In this document: positions 18,621 through 27,354 of the stretch, piece by piece | Numbering within the stretch: position 1 is the stretch's first letter | Layout of the letters: each line of letters begins with the position of its first letter | Assembly: GCA_020832305.1 (NCBI GenBank) | Contig: JAFIEV010000058.1 | Span: forward strand, 1-64,000 | Reading direction: 5' to 3' | Source: Cyclobacteriaceae bacterium | GTDB taxonomy: Bacteria > Bacteroidota > Bacteroidia > Cytophagales > Cyclobacteriaceae | DNA: 64,000 nt | Program-made: the position numbers and the translations under genes | The notes under the pieces: model-generated | Databases searched by the model: none | The model's input: only the letters and a program-made list of their open reading frames with translations | Told to the model about the DNA's origin: nothing

Positions 18621-19187
18621 ATGATGCAGAGAGATACTTTTAAAAATATAACACAGAATCAGCTTATTACAGGCGTTAAAGAAAATGACGCTTTAATTTT
18701 AAAATGGATTTATCAGCAAAATTTTGCAAAGATCAGACAATTGATCATGCAGAATAAAGGTGATGAAGAACAGGCAAAAGATATTTATCAGGAAGCATTC
18801 ACCGCCTTTTGGATGAATGTAAAATCCGGAAAATTTCAACCTGAAAATGGAAGCGCCATTTCAGGCTATCTCTACCAGATTGCAAAAAATAAATGGCTTG
18901 ATTATCTGAGATCTGCGGAATTTAAAAAATCCACCAACTATGAAAATCACCATGACATTACCAGTGGAATCGAGGAGGACAGGGAAAGCTTGTTTGTACA
19001 ACTCGAAAATGCTTTTAAGCATTTGGGTGATGGTTGTCAGTCACTGCTCAGAAAATTCTATTTTCAAAAGCAAAGCATGGAAGAAATAGCACAGGCATTT
19101 GGCTGGACCCCCGCTTCGGCGAGGAACAATAAATACAGGTGCGTTCAGCAACTGAGAGAAAAAATCAAAGGTATTTCAAATAAATAG
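18621..19187 (+). CDS. ECF-type RNA polymerase sigma factor
   Basis: A 188-residue sigma-70 family protein with only regions 2 and 4. Region 2 has KGDEEQAKDIYQEAFTAFW and the following ISGYLYQIAKNKWLDYLRS; region 4 has CQSLLRKFYFQKQSMEEIAQAFGWTPASARNNKYRCVQQL, a helix-turn-helix that recognises the -35 box. Start is ATG at 18621 (or 18624). The stop codon TAG overlaps the GTG start of the next gene by one base, so the two are translationally coupled, as expected for a sigma and its inhibitor. Which genes it controls is unknown. Confidence 0.92.
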   Translation: MMQRDTFKNITQNQLITGVKENDALILKWIYQQNFAKIRQLIMQNKGDEEQAKDIYQEAFTAFWMNVKSGKFQPENGSAISGYLYQIAKNKWLDYLRSAEFKKSTNYENHHDITSGIEEDRESLFVQLENAFKHLGDGCQSLLRKFYFQKQSMEEIAQAFGWTPASARNNKYRCVQQLREKIKGISNK

Positions 19188-19930
19188 TGACCTTGGAAAA
19201 ACCAGACAACATACCGCAGGAAAGATTTGAAGAAATAGAAAGCTACCTATTGGGTACCATGCCGGAAGAATCCTGTCGCGCATTTGAATCAAAAATGCAG
19301 CAGGATAAGGCGCTGGCATCTGAGGTAGAAGAATTAAAATCGCTGTTTTCAAGCATTGAGACCATGGTTTTGAAAGCTGAAATGCAAGCATACCATAAGG
19401 AATTAGAGAATCAGCAAAATGGCACCGTACGATCCATAAGCTTCTGGTACAAAACGGGCATGGCGGCAGTTATTTCTCTGCTTCTGATTACAGTATCATG
19501 GTTTTGGTTTATGTACGATAAGCAGGAAACCCGTCTTTTTGCGCAATTTTACGAACCTGATCCAGGCTTAATCACGGCAATGAGCAATGAAACCAACTAT
19601 GCCTTTGACCGGGCTATGGTCGATTACAAAAGTGGTTTATATACAGAAGCCATTGAACGCTGGGAAGAATTACTCAGACAGAAACCTGAAAATGATACCC
19701 TCCAGTACTTTTTAGGTTCCTCCTACTTAGCCCTCAAAGATTTAAATGCTGCGCAATCTTATTTCAAAAAGGTTAGCGAAATGCCCGGGGGCAGGTTCAC
19801 CAGGGATGCCTATTGGTATCTTGCTTTAACTTACCTTTCAGAAGGAAAAACAGAACTGACCAGGCAAACTTTGGACAAAACGGATCATCCTTCAAAAAAT
19901 GCGCTCCTTGAAGCCCTTGAAGCAAAATGA
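19187..19930 (+). CDS. Anti-sigma-like membrane protein with periplasmic TPR domain
   Basis: A 247-residue protein starting at a GTG that overlaps the sigma stop codon. Residues 1-60 follow the Bacteroidota anti-sigma pattern, with ESYLLGTMPEESCRAFE and then QQDKALASEVEEL, but lack a zinc-binding HxxxCxxC. A transmembrane segment lies at about 89-110 (GMAAVISLLLITVSWFWF). Positives before it put the N-terminus in the cytoplasm and the C-terminus in the periplasm. Residues 141-215 look like two to three TPR units (YKSGLYTEAIERWEELL, YFLGSSYLALKDLNAAQSYF, YLALTYLSEGK). It overlaps the CHAT gene by four bases (ATGA). It likely holds the sigma factor at the inner membrane; this is inferred from order and topology. 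Confidence 0.72.
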   Translation: MTLEKPDNIPQERFEEIESYLLGTMPEESCRAFESKMQQDKALASEVEELKSLFSSIETMVLKAEMQAYHKELENQQNGTVRSISFWYKTGMAAVISLLLITVSWFWFMYDKQETRLFAQFYEPDPGLITAMSNETNYAFDRAMVDYKSGLYTEAIERWEELLRQKPENDTLQYFLGSSYLALKDLNAAQSYFKKVSEMPGGRFTRDAYWYLALTYLSEGKTELTRQTLDKTDHPSKNALLEALEAK

Positions 19931-22900
19931 AGCATGTTTATCTCATTGTGTTTTTGATGAAAACCCTCTCCTGCTTTGGCAATCAGGTAGACAATCAATT
20001 GGAAGAAATCCAAAAAAAACTCACTGAAGGAAGAATTAACGAAGCGCATGGTCTGTTTGAAGCAAACACCAAAACCTATATCAGGGCAGAAGATTTTCTC
20101 AACTTATCTTACTTTATACCTTACGCCGGCTACATTGATGACCGGCGTAGTTTAAACGGCATAAAAGCAGCTGAAGACTTACTGAACTTTATTGCATCGC
20201 AGTCCACTGATCCTCGGGTGCTCAGGCAAGCCTGGCTGGAAATACATACCTACTATGTTGAAGCCGGAAAGTATCAGGCGGCCTATGAAGCTTGTGAAAA
20301 AGCCCTGGCCTACACCCTGGAAATCACAGATCACAAACCATCTGAATGGGCCATGATCGAAAGCAACCTCGGTGTAATTGCAAACTATCTGGGTAAGCCT
20401 GATCTGGCAAAACATCATACCTTCAGGGCCATGGAAGGTTATAATCTGGATCCCAATCCGCCTAAAGAGAATATATTTAATCTCTACAATGATATTGGCG
20501 TTCGGTATTGGTACGAATCTAAATGGGATTCCGCCGAATTCTTCTGGTTAAAAGGCATAGACTTACTGGAAGAAATGGAGCCCACGCCCACCAATAAGTA
20601 TTTCCGGAAAGCCATGATCAACAATAACCTGGCCGCGGTTTACGATGTCACAGGCAACCCGCAGGAAAGCATCAGAAGGGTAAAGATGTCGATAGACCTG
20701 AATCAGCAATTCCTCGATCAGGCCAAAGGTGATCCGAGGTATAACAGAGCCATGACCTCTCTTTTTTATGGAAGTGCCAACCTTGCCGCGGTGTTAAAAA
20801 GTTTGGGAAACTACCGCCAGGCCTTACAGATTCATGAATATACGCTGGCTGAAAAGCAGAAACGATTCCAGCCCCATCACCCTGAAATCATTGAAACCCT
20901 CATTCATGTAGGTCAGGCACATAAATCCATGAAAAATTATACCCAGGCAAAAAAATACCTCTTGCAGGCGCTGGCCATTTTGGAATTGCAGGAAGGAGAA
21001 TATTTTGTTCAGGCCGGAGATGCCCACCACAGCCTGGGCCTGGTTTTTGAAGCTGAGGAAAACCTCACCGAAGCGAAAAAGCACTTTCTGATAGCAAGGG
21101 AAAACTATCAAAAGGCGCACAAAGAAAACTACGATTACATGTATCTGGATTTCTTAATGAGTGCTTCGCGCTTTTTTGCCGGTACGCAGGAAGAAGTGTT
21201 GGCCTATGCTTTTGCCAATGAAGGCCTGGAATATATATCAAATATTGACAAACAATATTCCATCCCCGGCTTGAATCAATGGGTGAATATGGGTGTGGTA
21301 GCTTATAAGATGGGAGATTACAAAGCTTCAGAATCATACGCGGAAAAAAGTGATGATATCATTTTGGCACTGTTACAAAAAGCGAAAGGAAGCATGGATT
21401 CCATACGAATGGAATATGAAAGACCCGCCGCTACTATATTAAAGGTTAAAGCATCTTATCAATTGGAGAAAAACCGCAGTATCCCTTTTCTGAAGTCTGC
21501 CATAGCCCAACTGGAACAGGCCAGGACCATTATGGAGAAAAGGAAAAAAACGCTGAATGACGATGCCGATCTGCTATTATGGGTACAGCAAGGTGAGGAA
21601 ATTAATGAGTACCTCATTAAACTCAGGCTTGAACTTCTGGAGCTGACTGGAGAAAACAGAATTATCGATGAAATTTTACTTGTCAAAGAATCCGGTGTAT
21701 ACAGCAGGATACGTTCCCGCCTGCAACAGACAAAAGCCAACAGATTTAGCGGTGTTTCAGAACAGATTCTTGATAAGGAAAATCGTTTAAGGGCAAGACT
21801 TATCGATGTTTTTGAAGAGGAAGATGCCGTTAGCGCCTATCTTTCGCTGTCTGATGAATGGGATGAACTGATGCGGGAAATACAATCTGCATATCCCCGC
21901 TATTACCAGGCCCGCTTTGCGCCTTTGCAAGCGGAAGATATAAAGCTGCCCGATAATTTGCAGGCAGTAAGGTATTTTTTTATATCTGACCAACTAAAAG
22001 CCGTGGTATTTGCAAGGGGTGAACAACACCTGTTTAACCTTAATTTTGAAAAAGAACTGATCGGGGAATTGATGAAACACTGGGATCAACCCATGGCTTT
22101 AGGAAGGATTTCAAATGAACTTTACCAGCAACTATGGCAACCTTTTGAACATCTGTTCGAACAGGAAAGGGTACTGATCGTACCGGATGGTGTATTGTTT
22201 AATCTCAGTTTTGAAATGCTTGTGACCTCTCCTGTTGAAACCTTTGATGCATTCGCTGAAAAAAGCCTGCTGCTAAAACATGATATCTCTTACAGTATAA
22301 GCCTTTGGCTGAGCTCATGGCTGCAACAGAAAAAAATCAAAGATAATTTCATTGCATTTACCCCAGGGTTCATAGACAGCATGAAAGAAAAATACCTAAT
22401 TATGCTAAAGGATTCTTCATCGGTTGACAGAGAATACTTAACCCTGCTTCCACAACCTTTCACCATTAGTCTGGCCCAGAGAGCCGTCAGCTTATTTGGA
22501 GGAAAAAATTATGCCTATGAGCAATCTACTCCCGAGGCATTCAGAAATATTGCAGGTAATAATAAAATCATCCATATAGGCACACATGCAGAATCAAACA
22601 ATGTGAGTCCGGCTTACTCCCGGCTGATTTTTGCCAAACCATTAAGCCCCGGTTCCACACAGGAAGAAAACTTCGTCTATGCCCATGAGATTTACAATAT
22701 CGACATGAGTTCCTATCTGACGGTATTAACGGCATGTGAAACCGGAAAACCTGTATATCAGCCCGGTGAAGGCATGATTTCACTTTCCCATGCCTTTCAG
22801 TACTCGGGTAGTGAAAGCCTCCTGACAAGCCTTTGGAAAATAGATGAAAAGGCAAGCATGGAGATTACCGGGTATTTTTATGAGTATTTACAATCCGGCC

Positions 22901-23127
22901 TTGCCAAAGACCGGGCCCTTAAGCTGGCCAAGCTTCAGTATCTGAAAACTGCCACGGGAAGAACCAAATCCCCGCAATACTGGGCAGGGCTGGTTCTGAT
23001 TGGCAGTCCAGACCCCATTCCTGGTTTGAATAACAGGTATACAATTATTTTTTGGGTGGTAGGTATTTTAATCTTCTTAGTTTTGATTTTCATCATTATA
23101 AAAAAATTAAATGTAAAGTTTTTATGA
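19927..23127 (+). CDS. TPR-CHAT protease-like protein, membrane-anchored
   Basis: A 1066-residue protein. It opens with a signal peptide (MKHVYLIVFLMKTLSCFGN), followed by many TPR units (about 30-560; for example LGNYRQALQIHEYTLAEKQ). From about 680 the CHAT domain begins, a caspase-like fold. The catalytic dyad is visible as His887 in IGTHAE and Cys937 in LTACETG, and GEGMISLSHAFQYSGS follows as expected. The C-terminus (about 1037-1066) is one transmembrane helix followed by KKLNVK. Together these predict a periplasmic protease domain tethered to the inner membrane. It overlaps the anti-sigma gene by four bases. CHAT proteins with TPRs are known proteases in type III-E CRISPR (Csx29); substrate here is unknown. 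Confidence 0.85.
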   Translation: MKHVYLIVFLMKTLSCFGNQVDNQLEEIQKKLTEGRINEAHGLFEANTKTYIRAEDFLNLSYFIPYAGYIDDRRSLNGIKAAEDLLNFIASQSTDPRVLRQAWLEIHTYYVEAGKYQAAYEACEKALAYTLEITDHKPSEWAMIESNLGVIANYLGKPDLAKHHTFRAMEGYNLDPNPPKENIFNLYNDIGVRYWYESKWDSAEFFWLKGIDLLEEMEPTPTNKYFRKAMINNNLAAVYDVTGNPQESIRRVKMSIDLNQQFLDQAKGDPRYNRAMTSLFYGSANLAAVLKSLGNYRQALQIHEYTLAEKQKRFQPHHPEIIETLIHVGQAHKSMKNYTQAKKYLLQALAILELQEGEYFVQAGDAHHSLGLVFEAEENLTEAKKHFLIARENYQKAHKENYDYMYLDFLMSASRFFAGTQEEVLAYAFANEGLEYISNIDKQYSIPGLNQWVNMGVVAYKMGDYKASESYAEKSDDIILALLQKAKGSMDSIRMEYERPAATILKVKASYQLEKNRSIPFLKSAIAQLEQARTIMEKRKKTLNDDADLLLWVQQGEEINEYLIKLRLELLELTGENRIIDEILLVKESGVYSRIRSRLQQTKANRFSGVSEQILDKENRLRARLIDVFEEEDAVSAYLSLSDEWDELMREIQSAYPRYYQARFAPLQAEDIKLPDNLQAVRYFFISDQLKAVVFARGEQHLFNLNFEKELIGELMKHWDQPMALGRISNELYQQLWQPFEHLFEQERVLIVPDGVLFNLSFEMLVTSPVETFDAFAEKSLLLKHDISYSISLWLSSWLQQKKIKDNFIAFTPGFIDSMKEKYLIMLKDSSSVDREYLTLLPQPFTISLAQRAVSLFGGKNYAYEQSTPEAFRNIAGNNKIIHIGTHAESNNVSPAYSRLIFAKPLSPGSTQEENFVYAHEIYNIDMSSYLTVLTACETGKPVYQPGEGMISLSHAFQYSGSESLLTSLWKIDEKASMEITGYFYEYLQSGLAKDRALKLAKLQYLKTATGRTKSPQYWAGLVLIGSPDPIPGLNNRYTIIFWVVGILIFLVLIFIIIKKLNVKFL

Positions 23128-23176
23128 TGACATTTTAAGCTTGCTTCGATGTAAAGGAATAAAAATTCCTAAAACC

Positions 23177-25759
23177 ATGAAAGCAAAATTTTACCTGTCA
23201 CTTCTATTTGCCCTTTGTCTTGTTGTGAATTCCTGCAATGAAGCAGAGGATGCTGATGTCTCACCCATCAGGGAAGATCCCCCTGTTCCCACAGATTTTC
23301 CGACTGTACCCGTAAGTATTGAACTTCCTGCTGGCAGCTCCATTGACCTTGATAAGGCAGCCCTTGTCGGTGGATTTAAAGATTTTCCGGTGTCATCAAA
23401 CCTCTCCTCAAAAGTATTCTTACCAGCAGGCAGAAGCCAGCTGACATTTCTGATGGATAAAAGTGACCGGATTATCCTGATGGGTTTTATTAACGAAGAG
23501 AACAAAACACTCAGTACTCACACAACAGCCGAAGCCTTGCTATACCTGGCCGCAGGTGTTTTCATGCTCCCAGATATCGTTAAAACAAGATTTCATGCAG
23601 ATGCTTCCTCATTGCCCGGCATGGATGATTTTAAAAAATCCATCGAAACCCTGTTTAAAAATGACCCTTTGATGCTTGAAAAAGGGACATACATGACTGC
23701 CTTGAAAGATTACCTGGAGTCTATCGATAAACCTTCACAAGCTATTGACGTTCGTGCCCGTCAGATAAATCTTGACCCAACCGGGGTCAAAAGTGGCATT
23801 CAACTTGTTGATAAGGATTTCCAGTCTATTTTATTCAACAACAGCTACAGAAGGCGGGCCCACGCTTTCGTGTATAAACAATCTTTCAAAACGAAAGATG
23901 GAGATGAAACCGTCCTGATCCGAAGTTTCAATTCAGAATCTTCACATCCCATTGCCGGACAAACGGCCATTGATCCTGTTGGTGAAGCTGATGGTATAAT
24001 TGGCGTTTTGCTGGATCAGATAAAAGGTAACGGCATAGAAACCTTTGTCAAGGAAAGCGGACCGGTGACCATACCTTTGGAAGAAAATGAATCTGAGGCA
24101 AAATTTGCTGTAAGGGTGGTTGGGGCAGCCTTTCAGAACAATTATCGACAAAATATGTCGGCCATAGAAAATGAAAAATATGATGCCCTGGTTTTGGAAA
24201 CATTCATAAAGGACGTTTTACTTCCCGTGCTCGCTGAAATCATCAACCAGAAAGCTGATAAAAGTGCCGGAGATGATGAAGCCATGAAAGAAATTTTTAA
24301 CGGTTTTACCAGCGCCTTTACTTCTGAATTTCCGGAAATTTATGATAAAATCAAAGAGGGAAAATTTTCGGAAGCATTGAGAGAAACCTTGCAAAAACTT
24401 CTGATCAATGGCATAGCCAACACGGCCATGAGCAATGCTACCAATCAACTTTTAAGATACATTTATTTAAAAAATGTAAAAGAACCAGAATTCGGAAACC
24501 TCTATTCAGAACCGGAATTTGAGGCCAAGAAAAATGCCGCGAAATTTCTAAAGGCATTTGAACTGATCAACCGAGGGCTTCAATTGTGGGAGGCATCCAG
24601 ACTTTTAACCCATCTGGCAAGCTCACAGGCTTTGGAAGAATTTACAGCCAGGGCCATACAACACGATGTAAAATTAAGGCCAAAAAGCAGTGCAGTGATG
24701 GTCTTCAGAGAAAGAGAACTCACCGCTTATACGGTAACAGAATTGAGTGAAGGTCAGACTTTTGAATATCGCTGGAGCACTTCAGGCAAATATGGAAAAA
24801 TTAAAGATAAACAAGGAAATGAAGGCAGCAGTATTACCAATGAGCAAAAGACGGTATCCTACATTTCAGAAGAAATATCAAGTAAACTTCCTGAAAATGC
24901 CAGTGATAGGGTAATGGTTGAAATATATGTAAAACAGGGTTCCAGCTACAGCCTGATCGGCAAGGATACAGCTACCATCAATATTAAAAAACAAGAACTC
25001 GTAATCGCACCGGGAGGTGTTACCTTGTCTGGTAAAGAAAAACAAAGACTGAGGTTATATGTAGAATGGGCCGATGGCAGTCCCTTTCATGACCCGGCAT
25101 TTTATGACTACCGATATGAATGGTCAACCCCGGGCCGGTATGGCATGCTGGAAGGTTCCTTGACCTCAAAAAATACGACGCAGCCCTTTATCGTATACCA
25201 GGCCCTGGATGAAGACGTGGAAGAAGGTGAAGAAAAGTTGTTGGTGGAAATCCATCGAATAAGAAAAGACGGAGGTGAATGGCACAAATATGACATTGCT
25301 GAAGGAAAAGTCAAGGTCAATAATGATGACAATTACAAAATCATCCATGTCCCCTTTACCCCAATTACTTATTTAAGAACACCAAAACCCTACACTGCAC
25401 AGGGAGGGTCTAAGGGAATCAGCGTTGGATACAGCGTTTGGCATACCGCAGTGTTTGCCAGGGAGGACGACCATGAATCTTATGTTGTAAAAACATATGG
25501 ATTCAAAAGGCAGTTAGGTTGGCTATTTACTACATTTTCCTGGAGTGCGAACGGCACGCATGCTAACCTGCTCGGGCAGTATATCAATGGGTCTGATACT
25601 TGGGAGGGCTCCTTTCCAGAGGATCAGATAGGCGTATTTATTACAAGAGCATTTTTGGATTGCAATCAATGTGATTTTGGAGATAGACTTGCTAATACTA
25701 TTAGCCAGTATAATTCGTTTGGCGGAATGGCTGAAATCAAGATCAAGCTTAAAAAGTAG
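23177..25759 (+). CDS. Large lipoprotein with two Ig-like repeats, CHAT-operon member
   Basis: I chose the ATG at 23177, 49 bases after the CHAT gene; the frame is open from a TTG at 23141 but only the ATG gives a signal peptide. The 860-residue product has lipobox VVNSC with Cys20 lipidated. Residues 25-500 are mostly helical with no motif I know. Two beta repeats follow, spaced about 115 residues apart and marked by YRWSTSGKYG (Trp533) and YEWSTPGRYG (Trp649), both Ig-like in appearance. The C-terminus has a small Cys pair in DCNQCDFGD. It is probably cotranscribed with the sigma / anti-sigma / CHAT genes and ends at a strong terminator. It could be a substrate, sensor or scaffold of the CHAT protein. 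Confidence 0.7.
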   Translation: MKAKFYLSLLFALCLVVNSCNEAEDADVSPIREDPPVPTDFPTVPVSIELPAGSSIDLDKAALVGGFKDFPVSSNLSSKVFLPAGRSQLTFLMDKSDRIILMGFINEENKTLSTHTTAEALLYLAAGVFMLPDIVKTRFHADASSLPGMDDFKKSIETLFKNDPLMLEKGTYMTALKDYLESIDKPSQAIDVRARQINLDPTGVKSGIQLVDKDFQSILFNNSYRRRAHAFVYKQSFKTKDGDETVLIRSFNSESSHPIAGQTAIDPVGEADGIIGVLLDQIKGNGIETFVKESGPVTIPLEENESEAKFAVRVVGAAFQNNYRQNMSAIENEKYDALVLETFIKDVLLPVLAEIINQKADKSAGDDEAMKEIFNGFTSAFTSEFPEIYDKIKEGKFSEALRETLQKLLINGIANTAMSNATNQLLRYIYLKNVKEPEFGNLYSEPEFEAKKNAAKFLKAFELINRGLQLWEASRLLTHLASSQALEEFTARAIQHDVKLRPKSSAVMVFRERELTAYTVTELSEGQTFEYRWSTSGKYGKIKDKQGNEGSSITNEQKTVSYISEEISSKLPENASDRVMVEIYVKQGSSYSLIGKDTATINIKKQELVIAPGGVTLSGKEKQRLRLYVEWADGSPFHDPAFYDYRYEWSTPGRYGMLEGSLTSKNTTQPFIVYQALDEDVEEGEEKLLVEIHRIRKDGGEWHKYDIAEGKVKVNNDDNYKIIHVPFTPITYLRTPKPYTAQGGSKGISVGYSVWHTAVFAREDDHESYVVKTYGFKRQLGWLFTTFSWSANGTHANLLGQYINGSDTWEGSFPEDQIGVFITRAFLDCNQCDFGDRLANTISQYNSFGGMAEIKIKLKK

Positions 25760-25777
25760 ATGCCTTTTGCTTTCAAA

Positions 25778-25811
25778 AAAACCCGAAGGAACAATCTTTC
25801 GGGTTTTTTTT
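25778..25811 (+). terminator. Terminator of the sigma / CHAT operon
   Basis: AAACCCGAA (25778-25786) pairs with TTCGGGTTT (25798-25806) and is followed by an unbroken T run. It begins 18 bases after the lipoprotein stop codon. Confidence 0.85.
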
Positions 25812-26502
25812 GAATATTTAAATGTAGGTATTGAACAACGTTATGCTATCTTAGGTCAAACTGGACAGATTTCAATCCGCCATTCAGATGATGTGCATAA
25901 TTTATATGCTCTATATCAGGAGATTGAATCATGATCAGGAATGCCCAGGAAATCGGATAAATGGAGAATATGATATCGGTAATTGGATTCCCTGATAAGA
26001 GGGAAGCTGTTGAAAAAAGTCTTCCAAAACAAGAAAAGAAGAAATAAGAAAAAAGGAAAGGCAACAACAAAAAAGAAGCAGTGGTGAGATTGATTTTTTT
26101 GCATTAAGTAGCTCATGTCTGCCTGATCTTTTTTCTATACAATACCTAAAATTGAAATTGACCTACCTTGCATTAATTTTTATAGTATAATTATGCATAA
26201 AAACCCACATTTCACATTCTTTCGCATAAATTACTAAGATACGATGCGTATTGCTGATTTCGTGGAAAATTGTCTGGTGTATGAACAGTACGCATTTACC
26301 TGAGATGAATAAAGATCAGCAATCCCAAGGACAGCCATAGCATAACGGCCTCAACCCGTACCATTGATAGAAGCATCATTCATGCTGATCAGAAGGCCAT
26401 AGAAGAAAATCTAAAATTAAAGAATTTGTTGAAGGTAAACTGAATCAACTATTTCCAATACGTCGGTCTGACAGAGAATAGGCAGTTTTTTTTAATCCAA
26501 AA
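25812..26502. other. Gene-free stretch, probably decayed sequence
   Basis: No reading frame with a plausible start, composition or motif is visible on either strand. Short AT-rich peptides are interrupted every few dozen bases. A short open segment ending near 26480 (KIKEFVEGKLNQLFP) may be the relic of a gene tail. No transposase or phage motif was recognised. Confidence 0.5.
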
Positions 26503-26534
26503 TAAAAAAGCCCTTCGCATTAAATACGAAGAGC
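26503..26534 (-). terminator. Terminator of tRNA-Ala
   Basis: On the minus strand GCTCTTCGTA pairs with TGCGAAGGGC (two G-T pairs) around TTTAA and is followed by TTTTTTATT. It starts six bases after the tRNA 3' end. Confidence 0.8.
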
Positions 26535-26539
26535 ATCTG

Positions 26540-26613
<74 letters not shown>

Positions 26614-26676
26614 TTATACTTCAAAAAAAGCGCATCTGCTTTTCGGACTGCAAATATATTTCCTTATTTGTTAATC

Positions 26677-27183
26677 TCAAAACCGGAGGCGCCTGGCACC
26701 TACAAAATTTTTTAAATAATAATCAACCATCAGATTATCTTCAACGACCCCCCGGCTCGAAGATGAGTGAATGAATCGCACATCCTGCCGGCTTCTTACT
26801 TCCGTGACCAAACCGGCATGGCTTACCTTATTGCGCCCTTTCTTTTGCAAATTAAAAAAAACCAGATCTCCGGGTTTTACATCGTACAATCCTACTTTTT
26901 TTCCCAAACGACTTTGCTCTGCTGAAGAACGGGGTATGTACACATCCACCCTTTCAAAACTACGCATTAACAATCCCGAACAATCCATTCCCAAACTGGT
27001 AGTTCCCCCGTACTTGTAGGGCGTGCCTACATAGGTTCTGGCTGCTTCTATTACAATATCCTGGTTTCTAAGCTGATGTTTTCGACCGCCTGCGCAAGAG
27101 GTAAAAATCAACAGCCCAGACATAAACACCATCGGCAATGGCAGGATTTTATAAATACATCGATCAAAACGGAATTTTTTCAT
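26677..27183 (-). CDS. NlpC/P60 cell-wall endopeptidase, lipoprotein
   Basis: From the ATG at 27183 the product is 168 residues. A lipobox LIFTSC puts the lipidated residue at Cys30. The NlpC/P60 papain-like domain covers about 40-168: [12 protein letters not shown], catalytic Cys68 in MDCSGL, His122 in SHAGLV and His139 in FIHSSS. Enzymes of this type cut the gamma-D-Glu-diaminopimelate bond of peptidoglycan stems. The domain is minimal, like Spr/MepS, and has no SH3 targeting module. The frame is open to 27222, but the internal ATG fits the signal peptide better. It lies divergent from the asparagine synthase gene. Confidence 0.9.
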   Translation of the reverse strand: MKKFRFDRCIYKILPLPMVFMSGLLIFTSCAGGRKHQLRNQDIVIEAARTYVGTPYKYGGTTSLGMDCSGLLMRSFERVDVYIPRSSAEQSRLGKKVGLYDVKPGDLVFFNLQKKGRNKVSHAGLVTEVRSRQDVRFIHSSSSRGVVEDNLMVDYYLKNFVGARRLRF

Positions 27184-27354
27184 GCTCCTCAAATATTCAA
27201 ATCCGGCGGTAAAAATATACATTCCATTAAAAAAATTGACCCCGGCAAACGATTGTCAAACGAAATTTTCTGTATTGTATTGTTTTGCTGTTTACCTTAG
27301 CAGGGATTTATACATGCAGGACAATCTGCTAAGCTTTCATTTAGTAATATCATT

